Counted from the first letter of the stretch, positions 42,955-53,163 are shown. The stretch: DNA of 64,000 bases from Duganella guangzhouensis (GCF_009674535.1 NZ_WKJK01000007.1:1-64000); one strand, 5' to 3'. Translations and numbers: made by a program. The notes: a model not told the origin generated them from the letters alone.

Positions 42955-43046
42955 TCCGGGGTCAGGTCCATCATTTCTACACGCTCTCAACCGTAGCGAG
43001 CCAGCTACGGTTGAGAGCGTGTAGAAATGATGGACCTGACCCCGGA
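42955..43046. repeat. Inverted repeat with perfect 43-bp arms and six-base loop
   Basis: Arms 42955-42997 and 43004-43046 match base for base around the loop GAGCCA. The outer end is TCCGGGGTCAGGTCC, the same GGGGTCAG end as at 11348-11435, while the inner arms share nothing obvious. It lies between the converging 3' ends of the proline dehydrogenase and acyl-CoA dehydrogenase genes, so both mRNAs could end in this hairpin. Confidence 0.92.
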
Positions 43047-43057
43047 GTTGGGCGACG

Positions 43058-44848
43058 TTAGAACTGCTCGATGTCGAGGGCGAGGACGCCGGCGCTGCCG
43101 TCGATGATGGAGGCGCGGATGCCGCTCGATTGCGTCAGGATGTGGTCGGCAAAGAAGCGCGCGGTGGCGATCTTGGCCTGGTAGAACTTGGCGTCGCCGT
43201 CGCCCGCAACCAGTTTCTGCTGCGAGATCAGCGCGGCGCGCGCCATCTGCCAGCCGCCCAGCACGATGCCGGCCAGCTTCAGATACGGCACGCTGCCGGC
43301 GAATACGCCTTTGATGTCGGCTTTGATGTTGGCCACCACGTAGTCCACCACCGCTTCCAGATCCTCAGCGCCCTGCTCCAGCTGCTTGCGGATGGCGGCG
43401 AACTCGGCACCATCCTGCGCACCCAGTTCGGCCACGGTGGCGCGCACGTCGGCGATCAGGCCTTTGGCGATTTTGCCGCCGTCACGCACGGTCTTGCGGC
43501 CGATCAGGTCGTTGGCCTGGATCGCGGTCGTGCCTTCGTAGATGGTCAGGATCTTGGCGTCGCGGTAGTGCTGCGCGGCGCCGGTTTCTTCGATGAAGCC
43601 CATGCCGCCGTGGATCTGCACGCCATCACGGGTGACGTCCTGCGACAGTTCGGTCGACCAGCCTTTGATCACCGGCACCAGGTATTCGTACACGGCCTGG
43701 TTGTGCGCGCGTTCGGCGGCATCAGCGCTGTGGTGCGCGATGTCGTACAGCGAGGCACCAACATAGGCCAGCGCGCGCGCGGCTTCGGTCTGCGAGCGCA
43801 TGTTCATCAGCAGGCGACGCACGTCCGGGTGGTTGATAATCGCCACGCCGGCCGGCGAGCCGTTCAGGTCGCGCGACTGCACGCGGTCCTTGGCGTAGGC
43901 CAGCGCGTGCTGGTAGGCGTGTTCGGACAGGCCGATGCCCTGCAGGCCAACGCCAAAGCGCGCCGCGTTCATCATGATGAACATGTATTCCAGGCCGCGA
44001 TTCTCTTCGCCCACCAGCGTGCCGATGGCGCCGCCGTTGTCGCCGAATTGCAGCACGGCGGTCGGGCTGGCCTTGATGCCCAGCTTGTGTTCGATCGATA
44101 CGCAGTGTGCATCGTTGCGCGCGCCCAGCGTGCCATCGGCGTTGACCAGGAACTTCGGCACGATGAACAGCGAGATACCTTTCACGCCCGCTGGCGCATC
44201 CGGCGTGCGCGCCAGCACCAGGTGGACGATGTTTTCGGTCATGTCGTGATCGCCATACGTGATGAAGATCTTGGTGCCGAAGATTTTGTAGGTACCGTCG
44301 CTCTGCGGCTCGGCGCGGGTGCGCACGGCGGCCAGGTCGGAGCCGGCTTGCGGCTCGGTCAGGTTCATGGTGCCGGTCCATTTGCCGGTCACCAGCGCTT
44401 CCAGATAGGTGGCTTTCTGTTCGTCGCTGCCGGCAATCAGCAGCGCTTCGATGGCGCCGTCCGACAGCAACGGGCACAGCGCGAACGAGATATTCGCGCC
44501 ATGCAACATCTCGACGCACGGGGTGCCGATCAGTTTCGGCAAGCCCTGGCCGCCGAATTCAACCGGGTGCTGCAGGCCCTGCCAGCCGGCGTCGCCCAGC
44601 TGGCGGTAGGCTTCCTTGAAGCCTTTGGTGGTGACCACGCCATCCTTGGTCCAGTAGCTCGGTTCTTTGTCACCGGCGTGGTTCAGCGGGGCGATTTCGG
44701 CGGCGACGAATTTCGCGCTTTCTTCCAGCACGGCTTCGGCGGTTTCAGGGGTGGCGTCTTCGCAGCCGGGCAGTTGGCTCACGGCTTGCAGGTTGGCCAG
44801 TTCGTTCATCACGAACAGCATGTCTTTGATTGGTGGTTGGTATGCCAT
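43058..44848 (-). CDS. Acyl-CoA dehydrogenase, long form with C-terminal domain
   Basis: A 596-residue flavoenzyme oxidising acyl-CoA to enoyl-CoA. ATG 44848 (MAYQPPIKDMLF) has GGAG nine bases upstream; 44908 is not homologous. The FAD and substrate motif MNLTEPQAGSDLAAV is near 165-180, RDGVQIHGGMGFIEETG near 405-420, and the catalytic Glu in IYEGTTAIQANDL near 440. The extra C-terminal domain (470-596) is typical of the DmdC/FadE-type long forms. Electrons go to ETF, encoded directly upstream (etfBA). A hairpin terminator at 44863 lies between them, so expression may be uncoupled in part. Confidence 0.94.
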   Translation of the reverse strand: MAYQPPIKDMLFVMNELANLQAVSQLPGCEDATPETAEAVLEESAKFVAAEIAPLNHAGDKEPSYWTKDGVVTTKGFKEAYRQLGDAGWQGLQHPVEFGGQGLPKLIGTPCVEMLHGANISFALCPLLSDGAIEALLIAGSDEQKATYLEALVTGKWTGTMNLTEPQAGSDLAAVRTRAEPQSDGTYKIFGTKIFITYGDHDMTENIVHLVLARTPDAPAGVKGISLFIVPKFLVNADGTLGARNDAHCVSIEHKLGIKASPTAVLQFGDNGGAIGTLVGEENRGLEYMFIMMNAARFGVGLQGIGLSEHAYQHALAYAKDRVQSRDLNGSPAGVAIINHPDVRRLLMNMRSQTEAARALAYVGASLYDIAHHSADAAERAHNQAVYEYLVPVIKGWSTELSQDVTRDGVQIHGGMGFIEETGAAQHYRDAKILTIYEGTTAIQANDLIGRKTVRDGGKIAKGLIADVRATVAELGAQDGAEFAAIRKQLEQGAEDLEAVVDYVVANIKADIKGVFAGSVPYLKLAGIVLGGWQMARAALISQQKLVAGDGDAKFYQAKIATARFFADHILTQSSGIRASIIDGSAGVLALDIEQF

Positions 44849-44862
44849 CTCGTCTCTCCAAG

Positions 44863-44904
44863 AAAAAGGCCACGGGATCCGGCGTGTCCCGGATCGGCGT
44901 GGCC
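44863..44904 (-). terminator. Hairpin terminator between etfA and the acyl-CoA dehydrogenase
   Basis: On the bottom strand GGCCACG (44904-44898) pairs with CGTGGCC (44874-44868), with an inner GATCCGG/CCGGATC stem, followed by TTTTTC. It would reduce read-through from etfBA into the dehydrogenase. Confidence 0.75.
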
Positions 44905-44925
44905 TCAAATTGCGCTACGCGCGTT

Positions 44926-45858
44926 TTAGCCCAGTTCTGCTACCAGTTGTGGCACGACTTCGAACAGGTCGCCTACGATGCCGTAGTCGGCAACGGAGAA
45001 GATCGGTGCTTCCGGATCTTTGTTGATGGCGACGATGGTCTTCGAGTCTTTCATGCCGGCCAAGTGCTGGATCGCGCCGGAGATGCCGACCGCGATGTAC
45101 AGGTTAGGCGCGACGATCTTGCCGGTCTGGCCAACTTGCCAGTCGTTCGGCACGAAGCCTGCGTCCACCGCAGCGCGCGATGCGCCCATGGCGGCGCCCA
45201 GCTTGTCCGCCAGCGGTTCCAGAATCTTGAAGGCTTCGCCCGAACCCATGCCGCGGCCACCGGAGACGATGATCTTGGCGGCGGTCAGTTCCGGACGGTC
45301 CGACTTGGCGACTTCGCGGCTGACGAAGGCCGATTTGCCGATGTCGGCAGCGGCAGTCACAGTTTCCACGGCGGCCGAACCACCGGTGGCGGCAGCGGCG
45401 TCAAAGCCGGTGGCGCGCACGGTGATGACTTTGACGTTGTCGGTCGACTGTACGGTGGCGATGGCGTTACCAGCGTAGATCGGACGCTCGAAGGTGTCCG
45501 GCGAATCCACTTTGGTGATTTCCGAAATCTGTGCCACGTCCAGCTTGGCGGCCACGCGCGGCAGGATGTTTTTGCCGTAGGCGGTGGCTGGCGCCAGGAT
45601 GTGGCTGTACGAAGCAGCGATTGCCAGCACTTGCTCAGCGACGTTTTCGGCCAGGCCGTCAGCGAAGTAAGCGGCGTCGGCGTGGATGACTTTCGATACG
45701 CCGGCGATGGCGGCGGCAGCGGTGGCTGCGGCGCCCGCGTTCGAACCGGCCACCAGCACGTGCACGTCGCCGCCGGCTTGCGCCGCTGCGGTAACGGTGT
45801 GCAGGGTGCTGGCCTTCAGGCTGGCGTTGTCGTGTTCAGCGATAACTAATGCGACCAT
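44926..45858 (-). CDS. etfA: Electron transfer flavoprotein alpha subunit
   Basis: A 310-residue subunit that binds FAD and passes electrons from acyl-CoA dehydrogenases to ETF-ubiquinone oxidoreductase. The N-terminal domain begins [19 protein letters not shown]. The C-terminal FAD domain has [69 protein letters not shown] and [10 protein letters not shown]. Co-transcribed with etfB, 12 bases apart. Confidence 0.98.
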   Translation of the reverse strand: MVALVIAEHDNASLKASTLHTVTAAAQAGGDVHVLVAGSNAGAAATAAAAIAGVSKVIHADAAYFADGLAENVAEQVLAIAASYSHILAPATAYGKNILPRVAAKLDVAQISEITKVDSPDTFERPIYAGNAIATVQSTDNVKVITVRATGFDAAAATGGSAAVETVTAAADIGKSAFVSREVAKSDRPELTAAKIIVSGGRGMGSGEAFKILEPLADKLGAAMGASRAAVDAGFVPNDWQVGQTGKIVAPNLYIAVGISGAIQHLAGMKDSKTIVAINKDPEAPIFSVADYGIVGDLFEVVPQLVAELG

Positions 45859-45870
45859 TTTCGTGTTCCT

Positions 45871-46620
45871 TTAGATGACTTTAGCTTCGGTGCGCAGCTT
45901 GGCGACCAGGGTGGTGACGTCCGGTACGATGATGCCGGCCGAGCGTTTCGCTGGTTCAGCAACTTTCACGGTTTTCAGGCGCGGGGTGACATCGACGCCC
46001 AGGTCTTCCGGCTTGGTCACGTCCAGCGTTTTTTTCTTCGCCTTCATGATATTTGGCAGCGTCACATAACGTGGCTCGTTCAGGCGCAGGTCGGTGGTGA
46101 CGATGGCTGGCAGCGTCAGCGACAGGGTTTCCAGGCCGCCGTCCACTTCACGGGTCACGACCGCTTTGCCGTCTTCCAGCACCACTTTCGAGGCGAAGGT
46201 CGCTTGTGGCCAGCCCAGCAGCGCAGCCAGCATCTGGCCGGTCTGGTTGGAATCGTCGTCGATCGCCTGTTTGCCCAGGATGATCAGTTGTGGCTGCTCT
46301 TTGTCAGCAATCGCCTTCAGCAGCTTGGCCACGGCCAGCGGCTCCAGTTCGGTCGCGGTTTCCACCAGGATGCCGCGGTCGGCGCCGATCGCCATCGCGG
46401 TGCGCAGGGTTTCCTGGCACTGGGTCACACCAGCGGAGATGGCCACCACTTCGGTGACTTTGCCAGCTTCTTTCAGGCGGGTCGCTTCTTCAACAGCGAT
46501 TTCGTCGAATGGGTTCATCGACATTTTGACGTTGGCGATATCAACACCGGTGCCGTCGGACTTCACACGTACCTTGACGTTGTAGTCGACCACACGTTTG
46601 ACGGGTACCAAGACTTTCAT
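45871..46620 (-). CDS. etfB: Electron transfer flavoprotein beta subunit
   Basis: A 249-residue partner of EtfA that binds AMP. It shows [37 protein letters not shown] and [30 protein letters not shown], with the beta-subunit C-terminal Lys-rich signature [10 protein letters not shown]. First gene of etfBA. A 14-base palindrome at 46708 and a TATAAT at 46673 lie upstream. Confidence 0.98.
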   Translation of the reverse strand: MKVLVPVKRVVDYNVKVRVKSDGTGVDIANVKMSMNPFDEIAVEEATRLKEAGKVTEVVAISAGVTQCQETLRTAMAIGADRGILVETATELEPLAVAKLLKAIADKEQPQLIILGKQAIDDDSNQTGQMLAALLGWPQATFASKVVLEDGKAVVTREVDGGLETLSLTLPAIVTTDLRLNEPRYVTLPNIMKAKKKTLDVTKPEDLGVDVTPRLKTVKVAEPAKRSAGIIVPDVTTLVAKLRTEAKVI

Positions 46621-46672
46621 AGCTGTGCCTTTGGGAAAAAATAAGAATTCGGGACTAAATAATGTGGGCTAG

Positions 46673-46721
46673 ATTATATGAGAAATCCAGCCCGCACAAG
46701 AAATCAAAGCACGATCGTGCT
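46673..46721 (-). promoter_or_regulatory. Promoter and palindromic site upstream of etfBA
   Basis: On the bottom strand TATAAT is at 46678-46673. Upstream of it, 46708-46721 is a perfect 14-base palindrome, AGCACGATCGTGCT, which is a possible binding site for a dimeric regulator. No good -35 sits at 16-18 bases, suggesting an activator or a weak promoter. Confidence 0.5.
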
Positions 46722-46796
46722 ATTTTTTGCTAGTAGAAATCGTCTAAAAATAAAAGCACACAGACGAATTTCTGGAAGGGAAAAATACAGCGCGGA

Positions 46797-47090
46797 TTAT
46801 TTGCGCTGCATCAAAAAGACAAATTCACGGCCGGTTTGGACGTGCGACAACAGGGCGTTGCCGGTTTGTTTGCAGAATGCCTGGAAATCACGGACGGAAC
46901 CCGGATCGGTGGCCATGATGCGCAACACTTCACCGCTCTGCAGTTCGGCCAGTGCCTTTTTTGCTTTCAGGATAGGCAACGGGCAGTTCAGGCCGCGCGC
47001 GTCCAGTTCCTTATGAAATTCGATGATTTCGTTTTCAAGTATCGTGTCGCTCATCAAGAAACCTGCTGTTTGTTGGGGAGGTGTCGTCAT
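46797..47090 (-). CDS. TusA-family sulfur carrier/redox protein
   Basis: A 97-residue TusA-like protein. The conserved CPxP motif is in LDARGLNCPLPILKAKKALAELQSGEVLRI, and FCKQTGNALL follows. TusA proteins hand sulfur from cysteine desulfurase to tRNA thiolation or molybdenum-cofactor enzymes. ATG 47090 is chosen since AAGGAG is only four bases upstream; it adds 12 residues to the shorter ATG at 47054. The gene is downstream of alaS on the same strand, 176 bases away. Confidence 0.88.
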   Translation of the reverse strand: MTTPPQQTAGFLMSDTILENEIIEFHKELDARGLNCPLPILKAKKALAELQSGEVLRIMATDPGSVRDFQAFCKQTGNALLSHVQTGREFVFLMQRK

Positions 47091-47266
47091 ACTACTCCTT
47101 TTCCGGTCGAATGACGCGCTGCACCAAAATAGTTCGTTGTACGTTGCAAGTTCGCAACGCGAGCTGGAAAGTATACAACAGCTGACTCCAGACGACAACG
47201 GCCTGCGCACGATGTTAAATCCCGCGCAGGCCGCATTAACACAGCTTTACAACAGTTTCTAGCCGC

Positions 47267-49876
47267 TTAAATGCGCGACGAAATCCACTCCGAAACACCA
47301 GCCAGCGCGCCTGGCAGGCCGCTAGGATCGGTGCCGCCGGCTTGCGCCATATCAGGGCGTCCGCCGCCTTTGCCGCCCACTTGTTGTGCGACAAAGTTGA
47401 CCAGCTCACCGGCCTTGACCTTCGAGGTGGTGTCGGCGGTGACGCCGGCGATCAGGCTGACCTTGCCGTCGTTAACCGATGCCAGCACGATGGCGGCCGT
47501 TTTCAGCTTGTCCTTCAGCTTGTCCATGGTTTCGCGCAGCGCGGTCACGTCGGCGCCGTCCAGCGTTGCCGCCAGCACCTTGATGCCCTTGATGTCGACC
47601 GCCTGGCCAGCCAGCTCATCGCCCTGCCCCGCCGCCAGCTTGGACTTCAGTGCCGCCAGTTCTTTCTCCAGCGATTTCACCTGGTCCTGCACCGCGCCGA
47701 TCTTGACGGTCAGCTCTTCCGGATTCGATTTCAACGCGGCGGCGGCTTCGTTCAGCTTGCGTGCCATGCCCTGCACCAGCGCCAGCGCGCCTTCGCCGGT
47801 CACGGCTTCAACGCGGCGGATACCGGCCGCAACGCCGCCTTCCGACACGATCTTGAACAGGCCGATGTCGCCGGTGCGGTTGACGTGCACGCCGCCGCAC
47901 AGCTCTTTCGACGAGCCGATATCCATCACGCGCACTTCGTCGCCATACTTCTCGCCGAACAGCGCCATCGCGCCGTGCTTGACCGCGTCGTCAAACGACA
48001 TATTGTGCGACTGGGTGGCGTGGTTTTCCAGAATCTCTTTGTTGACGATGGCTTCCACTTGCGCGATTTCCTCGGCGGTCATCGGCGCGTTGTGGCTGAA
48101 GTCGAAACGGGCTTTGTCCGGATCGACCAGCGAGCCCTTCTGTGCCACGTGCGAACCCAGCACTTCACGCAGCGCTTTGTGCATCAGGTGGGTAGCCGAG
48201 TGGTTGCGGATGGTGCGGCCGCGCTTGGCCTGATCCACCGTCGCGCTGACCGCGTCGCCCACTTTCAGCGCGCCAGAAGCCAGCACGCCGTGGTGACCGA
48301 ACACATCGGCTTGGATCTTCAGCGTGTCGCTGACGTCGAACTGGCCGGCGGCAGCGGCGATCACGCCCTGGTCACCCACCTGGCCGCCGGACTCGGCGTA
48401 GAACGGGGTGGTGTCCAGCACCACGATGCCCGACTGGCCAGCCGTCAGTTCCTGCACCGGCGAACCGGCCGAGTACAGCGCGATGACCTTGCTGCTGTGA
48501 TTCAGGCTGTCGTAGCCGACGAATTTGTTTTTCTCGCCCGAGTATTCAACCTTGGCGTCCTTGACCGACTTGCCGCCTTTACGCGACAGTTCCTGGCTTT
48601 CTTTCAGCGCGGCGTCGTAGCCTTCCTGGTCGAACTTGATATCGCGTTCACGGCAGATATCGGCGGTCAGGTCTGGCGGGAAGCCGTAGGTTTCGTACAG
48701 CGTGAAGGCGGTGGCGCCATCGATGCCGGTGGCGTCTTTCGCTAGTTGGGCTTCCAGCACTTTCATGCCGGTTTCCAGGGTTTCGCCGAAGCGCTCTTCT
48801 TCCGCCTTCAGCATCTTGGCGACGTTGTCCTTGGCTTCTTCCAGCTCCGGATAGGCCGCGCCCATCTCGATCGCCAGGTCGGCCACCAGCTTGTAGAAGA
48901 ATGGCTTGGTCTGGCCCAGCTTGTGGCCATGACGCAGCGCGCGGCGGATGATACGGCGCAGCACGTAGGCGCGGCCTTCGCTGCCCGGAATCACGCCGTC
49001 GACAATCATGAACGCGGCCGAACGGATGTGGTCGGCGATTACGCGCAGCGATTTGTTTTCCAGGTCGGTGGCGCCGGTTTCGCGCGCGGCGGCTTTGATC
49101 AGCGCCTGGAACAGGTCGATCTCGTAGTTCGAGTGCACGTGCTGCAGAACGGCGGCCAGACGTTCCATGCCCATGCCGGTGTCAACCGACTGCTTCGGCA
49201 GCTTGTGCAGCACGCCTTGCTCGTCGCGGTTGAATTGCATGAACACCAGGTTCCAGATTTCGATGAAGCGGTCGCCATCTTCTTCCGGCGAGCCTGGAGG
49301 ACCGCCCCAGATATCGGCGCCGTGGTCGTAGAAGATCTCGGTGCACGGGCCGCATGGGCCGGTGTCGGCCATCTGCCAGAAGTTGTCCGACGCGTAGCGC
49401 GCGCCCTTGTTGTCGCCGATGCGGATGATGCGCTCTTTCGGCACGCCGACTTCGTTGGCCCAGATATCGTAGGCTTCGTCGTCTTCCTGATAGACGGTGA
49501 CGGTCAGTTTTTCGGCCGGCAGCAGGTAGACCTTGGTCAGCAGCTCCCAGGCGAAATTGATGGCGTCGCGCTTGAAGTAATCACCGAAGCTGAAGTTACC
49601 CAGCATTTCGAAGAAGGTATGGTGGCGCGCGGTGTAGCCGACGTTTTCCAGGTCATTGTGCTTGCCGCCGGCGCGCACGCAGCGCTGCACCGAGGTGGCG
49701 CGGCTGTACGGGCGGCTATCGGTGCCGGTGAACACGTCCTTGAACTGCACCATGCCGCTATTGGTCAACAGCAGGGTTGGATCATTGCCTGGCACCAAGG
49801 AGCTGGACCGGACAATGGTATGACCCTTAGATTCGAAGAATTTGAGGAACTTCTCGCGGATTTCAGATGATTTCAT
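47267..49876 (-). CDS. alaS: Alanyl-tRNA synthetase
   Basis: An 869-residue class II synthetase; E. coli AlaRS is about 876. ATG 49876 ([19 protein letters not shown]) is the family start, 39 bases inside a longer open frame. The catalytic core has the [18 protein letters not shown] motif near residue 70. The editing domain has zinc ligands in [11 protein letters not shown] near 565 and [13 protein letters not shown] near 665. The C-terminal dimer/C-Ala domain includes RPDMAQAGG. Essential and complete. Confidence 0.98.
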   Translation of the reverse strand: MKSSEIREKFLKFFESKGHTIVRSSSLVPGNDPTLLLTNSGMVQFKDVFTGTDSRPYSRATSVQRCVRAGGKHNDLENVGYTARHHTFFEMLGNFSFGDYFKRDAINFAWELLTKVYLLPAEKLTVTVYQEDDEAYDIWANEVGVPKERIIRIGDNKGARYASDNFWQMADTGPCGPCTEIFYDHGADIWGGPPGSPEEDGDRFIEIWNLVFMQFNRDEQGVLHKLPKQSVDTGMGMERLAAVLQHVHSNYEIDLFQALIKAAARETGATDLENKSLRVIADHIRSAAFMIVDGVIPGSEGRAYVLRRIIRRALRHGHKLGQTKPFFYKLVADLAIEMGAAYPELEEAKDNVAKMLKAEEERFGETLETGMKVLEAQLAKDATGIDGATAFTLYETYGFPPDLTADICRERDIKFDQEGYDAALKESQELSRKGGKSVKDAKVEYSGEKNKFVGYDSLNHSSKVIALYSAGSPVQELTAGQSGIVVLDTTPFYAESGGQVGDQGVIAAAAGQFDVSDTLKIQADVFGHHGVLASGALKVGDAVSATVDQAKRGRTIRNHSATHLMHKALREVLGSHVAQKGSLVDPDKARFDFSHNAPMTAEEIAQVEAIVNKEILENHATQSHNMSFDDAVKHGAMALFGEKYGDEVRVMDIGSSKELCGGVHVNRTGDIGLFKIVSEGGVAAGIRRVEAVTGEGALALVQGMARKLNEAAAALKSNPEELTVKIGAVQDQVKSLEKELAALKSKLAAGQGDELAGQAVDIKGIKVLAATLDGADVTALRETMDKLKDKLKTAAIVLASVNDGKVSLIAGVTADTTSKVKAGELVNFVAQQVGGKGGGRPDMAQAGGTDPSGLPGALAGVSEWISSRI

Positions 49877-49952
49877 GTCGTATGGGTGAGATAGCTGGCT
49901 GGCGCAAAATCGCAAAAGAGTGATTATGCCACAGCCAGCACGTCTGCCCCAG

Positions 49953-50375
49953 CTAGCGGGTGGCCAATCTCACCACAGTCTCGCCCATTTCCCCGCTATC
50001 GGCCATGCGGGCCGGCACCGCCATCAGCACTTCGCCGCCGATGTCGCCATCCGGGCTGCGGTCGATCTGGACCTTGATCTTGCGGTCCAGCGCAACAAAG
50101 GTGTTGCGATTGGCCGCCACCAACTTGTGCTTGCCCTGCCCGCTGACTTCGGCATACATGGCATAGTCGTTGCCGGACAGCGTAAGCGTTTGCCCGTTCG
50201 ACAAGGTGTATTCGCCGCGGAATTCCTTCATCTGCGTGCGTTCCATAAAGTAGTGCCGCGCCGGCAGATCGATCGACAAGCGCGGCGCGGGAATCATCAC
50301 GCGATCGTTGTTTTCTTGAGCCTGCACGCACAGCGTCGCGCACAGCAGCGTACCCAGCAGCCATTGAGTTTTCAT
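49953..50375 (-). CDS. Exported hypothetical protein
   Basis: A 140-residue protein with a signal peptide at about 1-19 ([12 protein letters not shown]). The mature part is beta-rich: [39 protein letters not shown], then [35 protein letters not shown]. There are no cysteines after the signal peptide and no lipobox. I do not recognise the family. It lies between alaS and a LuxR-type regulator on the same strand. Confidence 0.7.
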   Translation of the reverse strand: MKTQWLLGTLLCATLCVQAQENNDRVMIPAPRLSIDLPARHYFMERTQMKEFRGEYTLSNGQTLTLSGNDYAMYAEVSGQGKHKLVAANRNTFVALDRKIKVQIDRSPDGDIGGEVLMAVPARMADSGEMGETVVRLATR

Positions 50376-50455
50376 TGTGGAGCCCCCATTTTTTTATCCG
50401 ACGCTCGCCAAACGGAGCGCTGTCTCCAGTCTAGGCAGCGGCCGCCACGGCGGCA

Positions 50456-51076
50456 TCACTCGAACGACTGAGTCGGCACGCCATGCAGCATCGCCACCAG
50501 TTCGCCCTGGCGCCGGGTGCCGGTCTTGCGGAACAGCTTTTGCAGATGGGTTTTAACGGTGTGCATGCTGATGTCCAGCGCCTGCGCGATGTCTTCCAGC
50601 GCCTGACCGTGCGCCAGCGCCCGCGCCACGCCGGCTTCGGCCGGCGTCAGATCAAACAGCTGCATCAAAACGGGGCACGACAGTTGATGGGCATCGGGGT
50701 CGCTGACCATGACGATCGCGCACGGCGACAGCACGGCGCTGGTGCCCTCGGGCGGTACAAACGGTGCCACCGTCAGCAGCAGCGGCGGACGCGATTGGCG
50801 CGGCAGGCTGAGTGCCTGCGGCAGGTGCGCGCTGTGGTGGCCATCCAACGCGGCCGCCACCAACTGCGCCAGGGTGCGGTCGCCACTCCAGCTGTCCTGC
50901 AACAGCTTCTCGCCATGCAGCCGCAAAGCCGTATCACGTTCCAGCAGTTCAGCGGCCGCCGCATTGGCATGCAACAGCCGCAACTCCGCATCGACCAGGA
51001 AGACCGCGCGATCCACCCGATTGAGCGCGCCATCCAGATAGACCGCAACCGCATTGAACGTTGGCGTCAGTTGCAT
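50456..51076 (-). CDS. PAS-LuxR transcriptional regulator
   Basis: A 206-residue regulator. About residues 10-110 form a PAS-like sensing domain (VDRAVFLVDAELRLLHANAAAAELL). The LuxR helix-turn-helix covers about 143-200 (LTPAEAGVARALAHGQALEDIAQALDISMHTVKTHLQKLFRKTGTRRQGELV). There is no receiver domain. It may act on the siderophore-type TonB receptor gene, which lies upstream of it on the same strand, but nothing in the sequence proves it. Confidence 0.85.
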   Translation of the reverse strand: MQLTPTFNAVAVYLDGALNRVDRAVFLVDAELRLLHANAAAAELLERDTALRLHGEKLLQDSWSGDRTLAQLVAAALDGHHSAHLPQALSLPRQSRPPLLLTVAPFVPPEGTSAVLSPCAIVMVSDPDAHQLSCPVLMQLFDLTPAEAGVARALAHGQALEDIAQALDISMHTVKTHLQKLFRKTGTRRQGELVAMLHGVPTQSFE

Positions 51077-51189
51077 ATTTCCTCCCGCGCGGCGGCATGC
51101 CCGTCACTCAGGATACACGCAGAATGCGGCAGCGGAATTAAAAGCTTTTTATGAGAAGCCGCTTACCGCCTAGCCTGCGCCAATCGGCT

Positions 51190-53163
51190 TCAGAACTTGT
51201 AGCGTGCGTTGATCTGCAATTCGCGCGGGTTGATCGGCGTGACCGTGTAGCCATCCGAGGTGTAACCCAGGCGGTTGCCGATGTTGACCAGCGTGACATC
51301 GACACTCCATTTTTTGGTTTTGTAAGTGGCGGTCAGGTCGACACTGGACATGGTCGGCAGCACCACGCCATTGCTCGGCAGCGTGGCATTGCGGCGCGAT
51401 TCGAACACATAGCCGGCGCCCACACTCCAGGCCGGCGACAGGTCGTAGCCCAGATACACGCTGGAGAACCATTTCGGCACGCCAGCCAGCAAGGCGCCCA
51501 CTGGCAGCACGGTATCCTGGCTGACCGAGGCGTCGGTATAGGCCGCCGACAAATCCAGCTTGAGCGCCGGCGTGAAGCTGTAGCTCAAGTCCTGCTCAAC
51601 GCCACGGCTGTGACGGCGGCCGGAGTCAATCTGGAACGCCGGGCTGGTCAGATCCTGGGTCAGCACATTTTTGCGGGTGATCGAGAACACCGAGGTGGTG
51701 GTTTTCAGCGATTCATCCGGCGCCGTGTACTGCAGGCTGCCCTCGGTCTGCGTGCCCGCTTCCGGCTTGAACAACTTGCCGGTGGCGCTCTTGGCGCCGA
51801 TCTGCGGCCGCGACGAGTTGGTCCAGCTGAGCGCGGCGATCCATTGCGGATGCAGCTGATAGGTCATGCCGACGCGCGGCGAGAACAGCGAGTCGCTGAA
51901 CTCGGAGCGGCTTTCGCCGACATCCTGCAGGTAATTGCGGTAGTGCTCGGCACGCACGCCCAGCAGCAAGCGCAGGTGCTGGCTCAGCTGGAAACGGTTC
52001 TGCGAATACAGCACCACGTTGTCGGTGCCGTAAGCCTGGTCGGCCAAGGTATCCAACGCGCTCGACATGCTGGCGCCATACACCGGATGGTAGAGATTGA
52101 TGCTGGCGGCGCTGCCCACTTCCAGTTTATAACGGTAGTGGAAACGGCCGACTTCCACGCCCAGCAGATAGTCCAGCGGCACCGAGGCCAGTCTGGTACG
52201 GCCGAGAATCTCGGACTGCGACACGAAGATATTCTGATCGGAGCGGTCGCGCTGCGACACCCGCTTGACGTTGCCGGCCGCGTCGACCAGATCGCTCAGC
52301 GCGTAGTTATAGGTGTCGTAGGTCAGGCCTTTGTCGCTGAAACTTTCGGACTGGAAGAAGAACGCCTGGCGCAGTTGGGTGCTGCTGTTCAGCTGATATT
52401 CCAGCGAGACGCGGGCGGTGTTGTCGACGATGCGGGTCTTGTTGCTGGCTTCGCCTAGGAAGCGCGTGGCCGGCACCGACAACAAGGCCTGATTGGCCAG
52501 GAATTGCGGATTCCAGGTCATGTTCACGTAACCGCCGTTATACGATGCCTTGATCTTCAGGTCGCGTGTGACCCGCCATTCGACCACCGGCGCCACGATC
52601 ACCGAATCGCGCTTGTTAAGGTCGGCGTAGGTGGAGCCGGTGTACGCCTGTGCATTGACGCGGTAGGCCACATCGTCCACCACATCCGCCACGTCCAGCC
52701 GCGCGCGCGTCATGCCGGGGCTGGTGGTGAACAGGCTGATGTTGCGGTAATCCTTCAGGCCGGGCAGCTTTTCGATGGTGTTCAGGTCGCCACCGGGCTT
52801 GCCGTTGCCGTACAACGCCGAGGCTGGCCCCTTCAGCACCTCGATCGCCTCCACCGCGCAAATACACTCGGTGCCCAGATAACCGTAGTCGCGGTGACCG
52901 TTGCGCGACGCGCTATCGTTCTTGAAGCCGCGCAGGAAGTCGCGGTTGAACTCGGAGCCGCCGAAGGTGGCCGGCGCCACCGCGCCGCTGGCGTCCAGGT
53001 CGGTACGCTCCACCACCAGCGCTGTCACCGCCCGCTCCAGTGCGGTGTTGGCGGTGCTGCCATCGTCGGTAGTGACGGTCTGGGCACGGGTATCGAAGGC
53101 GGCGCACAGCGCCAGCATCAGCGCGGGCGAGCGCAACTTGGTGGACAAGGTTTTTTTGGACAT
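51190..53163 (-). CDS. TonB-dependent siderophore-type receptor with short plug
   Basis: A 657-residue outer-membrane receptor with a signal peptide at about 1-27. The plug keeps FNRDFLRGFKNDSASRNGHRDYGY and EVLKGPASALYGNGKPGG, but only about 80 residues separate the signal peptide from EVLKG. The usual ETPQSVSVIT-type strand of siderophore receptors is not visible. Two cysteines (TECIC) sit just before that segment. The barrel runs to RELQINARYKF, a normal C-terminus. It probably imports Fe(III)-siderophores or a related chelate. The shortened plug could be a deletion or a divergent form; the rest of the frame is clean. Confidence 0.85.
   Translation of the reverse strand: MSKKTLSTKLRSPALMLALCAAFDTRAQTVTTDDGSTANTALERAVTALVVERTDLDASGAVAPATFGGSEFNRDFLRGFKNDSASRNGHRDYGYLGTECICAVEAIEVLKGPASALYGNGKPGGDLNTIEKLPGLKDYRNISLFTTSPGMTRARLDVADVVDDVAYRVNAQAYTGSTYADLNKRDSVIVAPVVEWRVTRDLKIKASYNGGYVNMTWNPQFLANQALLSVPATRFLGEASNKTRIVDNTARVSLEYQLNSSTQLRQAFFFQSESFSDKGLTYDTYNYALSDLVDAAGNVKRVSQRDRSDQNIFVSQSEILGRTRLASVPLDYLLGVEVGRFHYRYKLEVGSAASINLYHPVYGASMSSALDTLADQAYGTDNVVLYSQNRFQLSQHLRLLLGVRAEHYRNYLQDVGESRSEFSDSLFSPRVGMTYQLHPQWIAALSWTNSSRPQIGAKSATGKLFKPEAGTQTEGSLQYTAPDESLKTTTSVFSITRKNVLTQDLTSPAFQIDSGRRHSRGVEQDLSYSFTPALKLDLSAAYTDASVSQDTVLPVGALLAGVPKWFSSVYLGYDLSPAWSVGAGYVFESRRNATLPSNGVVLPTMSSVDLTATYKTKKWSVDVTLVNIGNRLGYTSDGYTVTPINPRELQINARYKF

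Noticed and set aside
47200-47232. A nine-base perfect hairpin (GGCCTGCGC/GCGCAGGCC) between alaS and the TusA-like gene
   Set aside because: The stem is strong but no T run follows in the direction of transcription, so I did not call it a rho-independent terminator. It may only slow exonucleases.
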